A stretch of 64,000 nucleotides of DNA. Source: JBDTVS01 sp040007095. Lineage in GTDB: Bacteria > Acidobacteriota > Vicinamibacteria > Vicinamibacterales > CAVVIG01. Positions 1-9,956 of this stretch are shown in pieces. Made by a program: the position numbers and the translations under genes. How positions within the stretch are numbered: the stretch's first letter is position 1; each line of letters starts with the position of its first letter. A model generated the notes under the pieces. That model was given only the letters and a program-made list of their open reading frames with translations, did no database searches and was not told where the DNA came from. Where the stretch lies: assembly GCA_040007095.1 (NCBI GenBank), contig JBDTVS010000033.1:1-64000 (forward strand), given 5' to 3'.

Positions 1-1154
1 AGGTTGCCGGTGCCCTTGAACTCCTCGAAGATGACCTCGTCCATGCGCGAGCCGGTGTCGACGAGCGCGGTGGAGATGATGGTCAGCGACCCGCCCTCCT
101 CGATGTTGCGGGCGGCGCCGAAAAACCGCTTGGGCCGCTGCAGGGCGTTGCTGTCGACGCCTCCCGACAGGACCTTGCCGGATGGCGGCACGATGGTGTT
201 GTAGGCGCGTGCCAGTCGGGTAATCGAATCGAGCAGGATCACGACGTCCTTCTTGTGCTCGACGAGCCGCTTGGCCTTCTCGATGACCATTTCCGCGACC
301 TGGACGTGGCGCTGCGCCGGCTCGTCAAACGTCGACGAGATCACCTCGCCCTGGACCGATCGCTGCATGTCGGTGACCTCTTCAGGCCGCTCGTCGATCA
401 GCAGGACGATCAGGTACACCTCGGGGTGGTTCTTGGTGATGCTGTTGGCGATATTCTGCAGCAGCATCGTCTTGCCGGTGCGCGGCGGCGCGACGATCAG
501 ACCGCGCTGCCCCTTGCCGATCGGCACCATCATGTCGAGGACCCGGGCCGACAGATTCTCGGCTTCGGTCTCGAGCGACAACTTCTCCTGCGGGTAGAGC
601 GGGGTCAGGTTTTCGAAGAAGACTTTCTCACGCGCCCGTTCGGGCGGCTCGAAGTTCACCGCTTCGACCTTGATCAGGGCAAAGTACCGCTCTCCGTCCT
701 TCGGGGGCCGGATCTGTCCCGACACCGTGTCGCCTGTGTGAAGGTCGAACTTGCGGATCTGGGATGGAGAGACGTAAATGTCGTCGGGCCCCGGCAGATA
801 GTTGTAGTCGGGAGCTCGCAGGAACCCGAAGCCGTCCGGCAGCGTCTCGAGCACGCCTTCCGAGAAGATGAGGCCGCTCTTCTCGGCGCGGGCCTTCAGG
901 ATCTCGAAGATCAGCTCCTGCTTCCGCAACCCGCTGGCGCCGGGTACGTCGAGCTGCTTGGCGATCTTGGTGAGGGCACCAACGCTCATGTCCTTGAGCG
1001 TCGCAAGGTCGATGCGCTCTATTTTTTCTGGGGGTTTTTCTTTTTCTGGGGGTTTTTCGGAGGCTCGATCTGGCGGGGCGCTCTTTTCGGAGGCGTTGGC
1101 CCGGTGTTGCGGGACATCCGGTTGCTGCTGGTCAGCTTGTCTATCAGTTTCCAC
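1..1154 (-). CDS. rho: Transcription termination factor Rho (3' end outside window)
   Basis: Rho is the hexameric RNA-dependent ATPase that ends transcription of untranslated RNA. The reading frame shows the Rho_N helical domain (ALTKIAKQL), the cold-shock RNA-binding domain (GFGFLRAPDYNYLPGPDDIYVS), Walker A (PPRTGKT), Walker B (VVILLDSITRLARAYN) and the VDTGSRMDEVIFEEFKGTGN region at the window edge; the last part lies left of base 1. The start is uncertain. The ATG at 989 would cut the first conserved helix, because IERIDLATLKD is encoded just upstream. The only in-frame NTG start further upstream is a GTG at 1154, chosen here; it gives a roughly 55-residue Q/P/E/K-rich extension lying within the 3' end of engB in another frame. 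Such charged N-terminal extensions are known in some Rho proteins. Function certain, start tentative. Confidence 0.93.
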   Translation of the reverse strand, partial: METDRQADQQQPDVPQHRANASEKSAPPDRASEKPPEKEKPPEKIERIDLATLKDMSVGALTKIAKQLDVPGASGLRKQELIFEILKARAEKSGLIFSEGVLETLPDGFGFLRAPDYNYLPGPDDIYVSPSQIRKFDLHTGDTVSGQIRPPKDGERYFALIKVEAVNFEPPERAREKVFFENLTPLYPQEKLSLETEAENLSARVLDMMVPIGKGQRGLIVAPPRTGKTMLLQNIANSITKNHPEVYLIVLLIDERPEEVTDMQRSVQGEVISSTFDEPAQRHVQVAEMVIEKAKRLVEHKKDVVILLDSITRLARAYNTIVPPSGKVLSGGVDSNALQRPKRFFGAARNIEEGGSLTIISTALVDTGSRMDEVIFEEFKGTGN

Positions 1155-1732
1155 AGTTCGTCCAGTCCTTCGCCCGTCGCCGCCGAAACCGGCAGGACGG
1201 GATCATCAAAAACGGATTGCAGTTCTCTCATCGCGCGGCTCCGTTCCCCGCGCGAGAGCTTGTCAATCTTGGTCGCGACGATCGCACGCGCGCCAACCGC
1301 CTGCCGCATCCAGGTCCACGCGTCCCGGTCGCTATCGAGACCCGGGTGTCTTGCATCGACGAGCAGGAGCACCGCTGGATCGGGTCGGCCCGGCGCGCCA
1401 TGCCGGCCTGGGTGATCGCTCACGGCCTGTCCCTGACCCTCTACGGCGAAGTATGCCCGCGCCAGCTGCTCGAACTCGTGGGCCGAGCTTGCGCCGCCAC
1501 GGGCGTAGCCGTAGCCGGGCAGATCCACCAGATAAAACGGTCGGGACGACCCGCGCACGACGCGGTAGATGTTCGCCAGGCGGGTCTTGCCAGGTGCGGC
1601 ACTCGTGCGCGCCACCTTCTGCCGGACGAGCGCGTTGATCAGGCTCGACTTGCCGACATTCGAGCGCCCGACCATCGCCACTTCCGGTACGCCCTCGCGC
1701 GGCAAGTCGGATGCCGCGGCGGCGCTCTTCAC
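1019..1732 (-). CDS. engB: Ribosome biogenesis GTP-binding protein EngB/YsxC (YihA)
   Basis: Essential small GTPase acting in assembly of the large ribosomal subunit. Visible motifs are G1 GRSNVGKSS near residue 22, G3 DLPGYGYA, G4 TKIDK and the ARTSAAPGKTR switch region. At about 237 residues it is longer than usual (near 200) because of a C-terminal tail rich in Pro, Lys and Gln whose last part is a repeated PPKNPQKK-like motif. Annotated from a GTG at 1732. Family members begin about nine residues earlier with a KITSAEFVKSA-like stretch, and KISAEFV is encoded just upstream without an ATG/GTG/TTG, so the true start may be a CTG or lie inside the lon 3' end. It sits between lon and rho on the same strand. 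Confidence 0.93.
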   Translation of the reverse strand: MKSAAAASDLPREGVPEVAMVGRSNVGKSSLINALVRQKVARTSAAPGKTRLANIYRVVRGSSRPFYLVDLPGYGYARGGASSAHEFEQLARAYFAVEGQGQAVSDHPGRHGAPGRPDPAVLLLVDARHPGLDSDRDAWTWMRQAVGARAIVATKIDKLSRGERSRAMRELQSVFDDPVLPVSAATGEGLDELWKLIDKLTSSNRMSRNTGPTPPKRAPRQIEPPKNPQKKKNPQKK

Positions 1733-1749
1733 GAACTCAGCGCTTATCT

Positions 1750-4146
1750 TCAGTGGGTAATCGTGTCGTCGACGACGTCGACCGGTTCGGCTTCGGCGGC
1801 CGCAGGGAGGCGTCCCGCTAGCGGCTCGGCCAGCGCGATCTTCAGGACTTCGTCCATCGTCTGGACCAGGTAGACGTTCAGGGTGTCCAAGACGTTCTTC
1901 GGAATGTCCGCCAGATCCTTCTCGTTGTCCTTCGGCATGATGATGGTTTTCAACCCGGCGCGATGCGCGGCAAGGACCTTCTCTTTCACGCCGCCAATCG
2001 GCAGCACTTTGCCCCGGAGTGTGATCTCGCCCGTCATCGCGACATCCTTTCGCACCGGCACCCGTGTCAGCGCCGACACGAGCGCGGTGGCGAGCGTGAT
2101 GCCGGCCGACGGTCCGTCCTTCGGGATGGCGCCCTCGGGCACATGCACGTGGATGTCGCTCTTGCGGTTGAAATCCTTCGGCAGGCCATATTCCTCGGCC
2201 TTGGTTCGTACGAAGCTCATCGCCGCCTGCGCCGATTCCTGCATCACGTCGCCGAGCTTGCCTGTCAGGGTCAGGTGCCCCTTGCCCGGCATGAGCGTGG
2301 CTTCCGTCACCAGAATCTCGCCGCCCACTTCCGTCCAGGCCAGGCCGGTCGCGATACCGATCTCGTTAGTCTCCTCGGCCATCGTATTGCGGTAGCGAGG
2401 AACGCCGAGGTGCTGCGTGACCTTGTCGGCGGTGATCTCTTCGAAGAACTTCGGTCCCTCGACCACGACGCGGCGGGCAATCTTGCGACAGATCGACGAC
2501 AGCTCGCGCTCGAGGTTGCGGACGCCCGCTTCGCGCGTATACCGGTTGATGACGGTCTGAATCGCTTCGTCGGTGAAGACGATATTGTCTTTGGTGAGGC
2601 CGGCACCCTCGACCGCCTTGGGCGACAGGAACTTCTTCGCAATCTCGACCTTCTCGAGCTCGGTGTAGCCGGCCAGTTGCAGCACTTCCATGCGATCGCG
2701 CAGAGCTTGCGGGATCGTGTGCAGCACGTTCGCCGTGCAGATGAACATCACATTCGACAGGTCGTATTCGACGTCGAGATAGTGATCGAGGAACGTGTGA
2801 TTCTGCTCTGGGTCGAGGACTTCGAGCAACGCCGCCGATGGATCGCCGCGGAAATCCATCGACATCTTGTCGACTTCGTCCAGCAGGAAAATCGGGTTCA
2901 TCGAGCCGGCCTTCTTCATCATCTGGATGATCTGGCCGGGGAAGGCCCCGATATACGTCCGGCGATGACCGCGAATCTCCGCCTCGTCGCGCACGCCGCC
3001 AAGCGACAGCCGGACGAACTTCCGGTTCATGGCCCGCGCGATCGACTTGGCCAGCGACGTCTTGCCCACTCCTGGAGGCCCGGAGAAGGTCAGGATCGTC
3101 GCCTTCGGCTTCTTGACCAGGGCGCGGACGGCGAGGAACTCGAGGATCCGTTCCTTGATCTTCTCGAGGCCGTAGTGGTCCTCGTTCAAAATCTCTTCAG
3201 CGCGCTTCAGGTCGCGGCTCTCGCGGGTCTTCTTGTGCCACGGCACGGCGATGAGCCAGTCCAGATAGTTGCGCGAGACCGTCGCCTCGGCGGACATCGG
3301 GGGCATCGCTTCGAGGCGCTTCAGCTCCTGGACGGCTTTCTCCTCGACGTCCTTCGGCATCTTCGCCTGTTCGATCTTCTTCTTCAGATCATCGACCTCG
3401 TTGCCCTTCTCGTCCTTGCGACCGAGCTCTTTCTGGATCGCCTTCATCTTCTCGTTGAGGTAGTACTCCTTCTGCGCCTTCTCCATCTGCTTCTTGACGC
3501 GAGACTGGATACGGCGGTCCACCTGGAGCTTGTCGACCTCGATTTCGAGAATGCCGGCGATGCGGTTCAGACGCTCGATCGGCGAGATGATTTCCAGCAG
3601 GTTCTGTTTCTCGTCGACGCCGACCAGCAGGTGTGCGGCGATGGTATCGGCGAGCTTGCCGGGGTCGTCCACGCGGACGGCCGCGATCATCGCGTCGTAG
3701 TGCAGGTTGTTGGAGAGCTTCACGTACTGCTCGAACAACGAGACGACGCGGCTCATCGTGCTCTCCGCGTCGGCGCCGGCGTCCCGCTGCTTGGGCAGCA
3801 CCTTGACGACAACGCGATAGAAGCCCTTGTCTTCCTTCCACTCCACGGCGCGAGCGCGATCAACCCCTTCGACCAGGACCTTGATGTTGCCGTCGGGCAG
3901 CTTCAGGCTCTGGACGATGTTGGCGACGCAGCCCATCGTGTAGATGTCTTCGGGCCGGGGGTCGTCCACCGAGGCATCGTGCTGGGCGGCCAGGAAGATG
4001 CGTTTGTCTTTGAGCAGCGCATGTTCGAGCGCGCGCGTCGACGATGGCCGTCCGATCACGAACGGCATCATCATGTGCGGGAATACCACGACGTCCCGCA
4101 GCGGGACGATCGGCAGCGTTTCGTAGACTTCCAAGGGGGTTTCCAC
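1750..4146 (-). CDS. lon: ATP-dependent Lon protease (LonA)
   Basis: Cytoplasmic AAA+ serine protease that degrades misfolded and regulatory proteins. The 798-residue length is normal for LonA. In order it has the N-terminal LON substrate-binding domain (LPIVPLRDVVVFPHMMMPF), a coiled-coil linker, the AAA+ module with Walker A GPPGVGKTS and Walker B IFLLDEVDKM, and the protease domain with catalytic Ser in KDGPSAG and Lys in GGVKEKVLAA. The ATG at 4146 gives a standard N-terminus. The gene starts 4 bases after the clpX stop, so lon, clpX, clpP and tig very probably share a transcript; an ATP-dependent protease and chaperone operon of this order is common in bacteria. Confidence 0.98.
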   Translation of the reverse strand: METPLEVYETLPIVPLRDVVVFPHMMMPFVIGRPSSTRALEHALLKDKRIFLAAQHDASVDDPRPEDIYTMGCVANIVQSLKLPDGNIKVLVEGVDRARAVEWKEDKGFYRVVVKVLPKQRDAGADAESTMSRVVSLFEQYVKLSNNLHYDAMIAAVRVDDPGKLADTIAAHLLVGVDEKQNLLEIISPIERLNRIAGILEIEVDKLQVDRRIQSRVKKQMEKAQKEYYLNEKMKAIQKELGRKDEKGNEVDDLKKKIEQAKMPKDVEEKAVQELKRLEAMPPMSAEATVSRNYLDWLIAVPWHKKTRESRDLKRAEEILNEDHYGLEKIKERILEFLAVRALVKKPKATILTFSGPPGVGKTSLAKSIARAMNRKFVRLSLGGVRDEAEIRGHRRTYIGAFPGQIIQMMKKAGSMNPIFLLDEVDKMSMDFRGDPSAALLEVLDPEQNHTFLDHYLDVEYDLSNVMFICTANVLHTIPQALRDRMEVLQLAGYTELEKVEIAKKFLSPKAVEGAGLTKDNIVFTDEAIQTVINRYTREAGVRNLERELSSICRKIARRVVVEGPKFFEEITADKVTQHLGVPRYRNTMAEETNEIGIATGLAWTEVGGEILVTEATLMPGKGHLTLTGKLGDVMQESAQAAMSFVRTKAEEYGLPKDFNRKSDIHVHVPEGAIPKDGPSAGITLATALVSALTRVPVRKDVAMTGEITLRGKVLPIGGVKEKVLAAHRAGLKTIIMPKDNEKDLADIPKNVLDTLNVYLVQTMDEVLKIALAEPLAGRLPAAAEAEPVDVVDDTITH

Positions 4147-4149
4147 CGG

Positions 4150-5397
<1,248 letters not shown>

Positions 5398-5426
5398 AAG
5401 TGGGGACGGACGTGACGGCGGCTCAA

Positions 5427-6101
5427 TCAGCCGCGTTTCCGGATGACATCGTCAATGATACCGTATTCCTTGCCCTGATCGGCCGACATGATGTAGTCGC
5501 GCTCTGTGTCATCCTGGATACGCTTGACCGGCTGGCCGGTATGGTGGACCAGGATTTCGTTGATCCGCTCCCGCATCCGCAGGATTTCCCGCGCCGCAAT
5601 ATCAATATCGGTCGCTTGGCCCGCCAGTCCAGACATGAGCGGCTGGTGGATGACGATTCGTGAATTGGGCAGGGAAAACCGCTTGCCCTTCGCCCCGGCC
5701 GCCAGAAGGACCGCCGCCATCGACGCCGCCTGGCCGATGCAGTAGGTCTGCACGTCGGGCTTGATGAACTGCATGGTGTCGTAAATCGCCATTCCCGACG
5801 TAATCGAGCCGCCTGGGCTGTTGATATACAACGTGATGTCTTTGTCGGGGTCTTCCGCCTCCAGAAACAGCATCTGTGCGATCACCAGATTGGCGATCTG
5901 ATCGTCGATGGGCGTCCCGATGAACACGATGCTATCTTTGAGGAGACGCGAAAAGATGTCGTACGCCCGCTCGCCGCGATTGGTCTGTTCGACCACCATC
6001 GGGACAAGCTGCATACGCGGAGTCGGAAGCTGATCACGCATACTGGGAGTCGCTGGCTGGTTGGGGTAAATGACGTGCGGAGAGTGGCTTGCGAGTTTCA
6101 T
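5427..6101 (-). CDS. clpP: ATP-dependent Clp protease proteolytic subunit ClpP
   Basis: Serine peptidase that forms the tetradecameric Clp proteolytic chamber. The catalytic Ser lies in GQAASMAAVLLAAG and the His in SRIVIHQPLMSG, with the Asp further on in ERDYIMSADQGKEYG. The LYINSPGGSITSGMAIYDTMQ segment is diagnostic. The ATG at 6101 overlaps the tig stop by four bases (ATGA), which supports translational coupling and is used here. An internal ATG at 6014 begins MQLVPMVVEQTNRGERAYDI, the usual ClpP N-terminus, so the first 29 residues may be a propeptide-like extension or not translated. Confidence 0.97.
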   Translation of the reverse strand: MKLASHSPHVIYPNQPATPSMRDQLPTPRMQLVPMVVEQTNRGERAYDIFSRLLKDSIVFIGTPIDDQIANLVIAQMLFLEAEDPDKDITLYINSPGGSITSGMAIYDTMQFIKPDVQTYCIGQAASMAAVLLAAGAKGKRFSLPNSRIVIHQPLMSGLAGQATDIDIAAREILRMRERINEILVHHTGQPVKRIQDDTERDYIMSADQGKEYGIIDDVIRKRG

Positions 6102-7366
6102 GCAATTGTAGCACGCGCGAGGAGGAAGTCAATCGCCTTTTCCCGGCGCAGACTGGCGCGGACCCGTGACAACCCGCGCTCTTTTTCGAGTTCGGCGCGC
6201 ACCGCAGCCGGCGTCCTCCCCATCCGCCCGGCGTATCGCTCGACCTCGCCCTCCACCTCTTCGTCGGTGGCGTCCAGTTGCTCACGCCGCGCGACTTCGT
6301 CGATCACAAGCGCCGCGCCGACCGCTTCCGACGCGGCACCGCGCTGACTTTCCCTGAAGGCGCGCCAGTCGATGCCGGCCTCGTTCGGGTTGATCTTCTG
6401 GTCGAGCAGCCGGTGAGCGAACTCTTCGACGCGCCGATCCAGCTCGCGTTCGACCAGCGAGACCGGCAGCTCGTACGGCACGCGCGCCGCGAGCGCCGTC
6501 ATCAGCTGCGCGCGCACGTCCCGATCCGCGGCATGGCCGGCTTCGTGCGCGAGGTCGTCCCGCACGCGCGACCGCAGCGCGTCGAGCGTCTCGAACTGGC
6601 CGAGGTCCTTCGCGAATTCATCGTCGAGCTCGGGCAGCCGACGCCGCTTCAGCCCCTTGACGGTGACCGTGTAGCTGACGTCGGTCCCCGCGAGTTCGGT
6701 GACGGCGTAGTCGGCCGGGTAATGCAGCGTGAAGCTCTTCACGGCGCCGACGTCGAGGCCCAGGAGCTGTTCATCGAAGCCGGGCGGATTGGCCGACGCG
6801 CCCAGCTCCACGCTGACATCTGCATGCGTGTCCGAGCCGCCCCCCGGATCCGTCCGCTCGAGATCCAGCGTGACCGTATCGCCGTGATCGACACCGCGGC
6901 CCTCGACCGGCTCGAACCGCGCCGCCCGCTCGCGCAGCCGCTGCATCGCCTGCTCGAGCGCCTCGTCCGAGACCGCGCTCGACGGGCGGCGCAGCGAAAT
7001 CGTCTCGTACTCGCCCGGCTCCACCGGCGGCAATGTGTCGAAGGAGGCGGTAAACGTCAGCGGCTGCCCCGCCTCGACCGTCACATCGCGGATGTCCGGC
7101 GTGTCCACCGCTTCCACACCACGCTCGCGCAGCGCCTCGTCCACCGCCGCCGGAATCAGGTCCTGCGCGACATCGTGCAGGATCTGTTCCTTGAAGCGCT
7201 GCTTGATGACCGTGGACGGCGCCTTGCCGGGCCGGAAGCCGGGCACGCGCGCCTTGCGCGACAGATCGCGCGCCAGGCGTTCGATCTCCGCGTCGACGAT
7301 CGCGCTTGGAATTTCTACGCGGACGTTCTTTCGTGTTTCGTTGACGTCAACGAACTCGGTCTTCAT
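6098..7366 (-). CDS. tig: Trigger factor, ribosome-associated chaperone
   Basis: Ribosome-bound chaperone and peptidyl-prolyl isomerase acting on nascent chains. The N-terminal ribosome-binding domain contains the signature PGFRPGKAP (about residues 42-50), the middle region VDHGDTVTLDLERTDPGG matches the PPIase-like domain, and the long helical C-terminal domain follows. The 422-residue length is normal. The start ATG at 7366 gives the usual ETRKNVRVEIP N-terminus. First gene of the tig-clpP-clpX-lon run; a tRNA-Leu lies just upstream on the same strand. Confidence 0.95.
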   Translation of the reverse strand: MKTEFVDVNETRKNVRVEIPSAIVDAEIERLARDLSRKARVPGFRPGKAPSTVIKQRFKEQILHDVAQDLIPAAVDEALRERGVEAVDTPDIRDVTVEAGQPLTFTASFDTLPPVEPGEYETISLRRPSSAVSDEALEQAMQRLRERAARFEPVEGRGVDHGDTVTLDLERTDPGGGSDTHADVSVELGASANPPGFDEQLLGLDVGAVKSFTLHYPADYAVTELAGTDVSYTVTVKGLKRRRLPELDDEFAKDLGQFETLDALRSRVRDDLAHEAGHAADRDVRAQLMTALAARVPYELPVSLVERELDRRVEEFAHRLLDQKINPNEAGIDWRAFRESQRGAASEAVGAALVIDEVARREQLDATDEEVEGEVERYAGRMGRTPAAVRAELEKERGLSRVRASLRREKAIDFLLARATIA

Positions 7367-7447
7367 CAGGTATCAAAAGTATGAGGGTTAACGGTGTCGC
7401 TGGATCCGCCGTCGCGGGACCGCGAAAGACGCCGCGTCGGTGGCGGA

Positions 7448-7531
7448 TGCGAAAGGGGGGAGTTGAACCCCCAAAGCCTTTCGGCTACCGGATCCTAAGT
7501 CCGGCGCGTCTGCCAGTTCCGCCACTTTCGC
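7448..7531 (-). tRNA. tRNA-Leu (anticodon UAG)
   Basis: The reverse strand folds as a class II tRNA. The 7-bp acceptor stem GCGAAAG/CTTTCGC carries discriminator A. The anticodon stem-loop CCGGA-CTTAGGA-TCCGG has UAG at the anticodon position. A long variable arm (GCCGAAAGGCT-like) and a T arm GGGGG-TTCAACT-CCCCC follow. No CCA is encoded. It lies 80 bases upstream of tig on the same strand. Confidence 0.95.
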
Positions 7532-7621
7532 GCATCGTACGCGCCAAACGATCCAGCCTAACATGTTGGCCGGACGATCACCAACCTCCAGCATGGTGAG
7601 TAGTGTCTCGGTTTCAAGGTC

Positions 7622-7683
7622 AACCACCGAGGTCACCGAGAACGTCCCAAGGTTTGGCTCGGTGTACTCGGTGCTCGGTGATG
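7622..7683. repeat. Dispersed CACCGAG/CTCGGTG hairpin repeat, copy A
   Basis: Imperfect palindrome: an arm reading ccaccgaggtcaccgag and, after about 18 bases, a complementary arm ctcggtgtactcggtg followed by one more ctcggtg. The same element recurs at 52206, 59578, 61466 and in diverged form at 59674. It fills the otherwise empty gap between the tRNA gene and the membrane glycosyltransferase gene. No coding content is seen in 7532-7863. Confidence 0.75.
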
Positions 7684-7863
7684 CCGTGCAAATTGACGCA
7701 ATTCGACATTGCGTGATTCGTCCCGGCGCGCCAGCTCCCGATCGACGACGCTCTGATCGAATCGCCATGACGGCCACGTGAAGGCGGGCGCGAGGACGTG
7801 CGTCTGGTTGGTCATTTCCAGGGCTCAGGGCCGTTCGAGTCCCGCGCGACGCCACTGGTCATA

Positions 7864-9495
7864 TCACGGGATGTCGGTGAGCGATCCTAGTCGCGCCGCC
7901 GCCTCCCAATTCACGTGCAAGGAGCCGCGCCGGAGCCACAACCCGAGATTTCCGCTGCGCCACTCGCGGTAGTCGGCGCGCAGGTACGGCAGCGCAACCT
8001 CCGGCTCGAGCCACACATCGGTGATGACGTCAGGCTCGAGCGTGCCGATCGAGTAGTCGTAGTTCCATTTCAGATGTCCGGGGTGAAACGCCAGCCAACG
8101 CGCCAGTCCCTGCGCGGTCAAGTGCATCGGCTCGTGGGCGATCACCCGGTCGGTCTTGCCCAGCAGGTCAATCGACTCGCGGTCGGCGAAATAGGGCAGG
8201 GCGCCGGCCCACGTCACGGCCACCCGCGCCTTCGCGTCGGTGAGCTCGTGAAGCGCCAGCCCGACCCGAACCATCCGTTCATTGATGTCGACCACGAAGG
8301 GGGGTCGCAGCAGGGTGGCTTCTCCGAGCGATGCCTGACCCGTGAAGAGATTGAGATTGACGAGCACGCAACAGGCAATCATGCCGAACACGATCCGATC
8401 GCGTCCCGTGTCGGGGGCAGAGCCGACCACCCGGTCGTACCACTCGTGCATCGCCGTGGCGAGTAGAACGAACGCGATCGGCATCACCGTACACAAATAC
8501 CGATTGGCTCCGCCCCACGCCTCCCACGCGTCCCCGCCGACGAACACGCTGTAGCCGGCGACCGAGCCGACGACCGCAAGCAGCAGCAAGACGCGTCGGT
8601 CCCGGCCAAAGGCATACGAGGTGAACACAGCCAGCCAGAGCAGGAAATTCATCCGCCACGCGGTCGCCATGAGCGCCGCCAGCCCGCGTCCAATGCGCAG
8701 CGCCGAAGGAAAGCCGGTCATCTTCAAGTAGTAGGTGTTCGGCAGCAGATCGCCGAAATACCAGAACCGGAACGCCGTTTGTCCGACGACGCAGGCAAGC
8801 AGCATGCCCCCGCCCAGTACGAGATGCCGAAGCCGATGGGTGCGATCCGCGAATGACAGGAAGACGAGAAAACACATCGACGGAATGATGCCGTCCGGCC
8901 GCACCAACGCGACGATCCCGAGGATGACGTACAGCCGGGCGTTGAGCGTCAGATGCTCCAGACGGTCACAAGCGAGCCAGGCCGCGTAGGTGAGGAGAAG
9001 CGCCAGGGCGCCCACCTCCGTGCCCTGGAGCGACCAGTTGTTCAGCGGCAGAAAAAAACCGACGAACGCAGCAGCGGCGGCCGCCGCCGGAGGCGATCCG
9101 TTGGTCAGCCGCTTGGTCAGACGCCACGCAAGCACCATCGTCAGTGCGATGGCCGCGGCGCCCGACAATTGAATCGCGAGGCTGATCTTTGCCGCCGGCA
9201 GTCCGATGCGGTGAAACGCCGACATGTAGAGCACCCACAACGGATTGGAATACCCCTCGACCCGCGGACCGCCGGCGTTCCAGACCAGGCCCCGACCGCT
9301 CGCCAGATGTTTGGCGAACTGCATCGAGACCATGGCGTCGTCGAATAACGAGAAATAGCGGGTCGCGCCGATCACAAACGACGTCGACCGAATGAACGCC
9401 GCCGCATACAGCACGTAGCCGGCGACGAGCGCAAAGAGCAGCGTTCGGTCCGCGGTCTCTGTCGCCCGCTGCAGGCGATCGCGCGTGGGGACCAT
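7864..9495 (-). CDS. Polytopic GT-C-type glycosyltransferase (AftB/PMT-like)
   Basis: Integral membrane protein with about ten hydrophobic segments. After the first segment comes FSLFDDAMVSMQFAKHL with a DD pair and then VEGYSNPLWVL. This DD...VEGYxxPLW pattern is typical of GT-C enzymes that use polyprenyl-phosphate sugars on the periplasmic side, such as mycobacterial AftB-like arabinosyltransferases. I infer a sugar transferase, donor and acceptor unknown. The ATG at 9495 is preferred over an upstream ATG at 9648, because the extra 51 residues are Arg/Ser-rich and unlike a protein N-terminus. It lies at the border of the exopolysaccharide locus, divergent from the regulator at 9957. Confidence 0.75.
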   Translation of the reverse strand: MVPTRDRLQRATETADRTLLFALVAGYVLYAAAFIRSTSFVIGATRYFSLFDDAMVSMQFAKHLASGRGLVWNAGGPRVEGYSNPLWVLYMSAFHRIGLPAAKISLAIQLSGAAAIALTMVLAWRLTKRLTNGSPPAAAAAAAFVGFFLPLNNWSLQGTEVGALALLLTYAAWLACDRLEHLTLNARLYVILGIVALVRPDGIIPSMCFLVFLSFADRTHRLRHLVLGGGMLLACVVGQTAFRFWYFGDLLPNTYYLKMTGFPSALRIGRGLAALMATAWRMNFLLWLAVFTSYAFGRDRRVLLLLAVVGSVAGYSVFVGGDAWEAWGGANRYLCTVMPIAFVLLATAMHEWYDRVVGSAPDTGRDRIVFGMIACCVLVNLNLFTGQASLGEATLLRPPFVVDINERMVRVGLALHELTDAKARVAVTWAGALPYFADRESIDLLGKTDRVIAHEPMHLTAQGLARWLAFHPGHLKWNYDYSIGTLEPDVITDVWLEPEVALPYLRADYREWRSGNLGLWLRRGSLHVNWEAAARLGSLTDIP

Positions 9496-9956
9496 CAACG
9501 AATCACCAGGCGGCGGATGGCGCGACCGTTGTGAACAGGACCGGGGTGCCGCGACTGCGCGATGAGGCTCGATGTGCCAGCGGGAACGGTTCACGTCCCC
9601 GATGCGCTCCGTGTCGCACCGCGTGCGAAAGCGCAGGCGGCTGCCCAACCCGGCTGACGCGTCTCTTTTGATACACGGTTACGCGGAATGATACAGCGGC
9701 TCCGGGTTCGCGAACCGCGTGATTCGAAGAAACTCAGGCTGGTACGACTCGTGCTCAATAGCATGGACAGAAAGAAAGGCCGAGAGCACGTCGGCTGTAT
9801 CGTCTCGGACGTCGCTCGTATCAATAAACGAAAGGAATTCGCTGTTTACTCGCGCAGAATCTCCGAATTCCATCCACGGCACGGCCCGAAAACGACGGTT
9901 GCTCGTTTCAATTCTGTAAGTGAAGGGGCGAAGCTGGCACAGACGCGGTCCAATCC
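9496..9956. other. Divergent intergenic region, no gene
   Basis: About 460 bases between the GT-C gene (minus) and the regulator gene (plus). AT content is higher than in the flanking genes. Short reading frames here are Arg/Ser-rich, have no ribosome binding site and look like shadows. The region should hold the promoters of both flanking genes, but I cannot identify a convincing -35/-10 pair. Confidence 0.5.
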
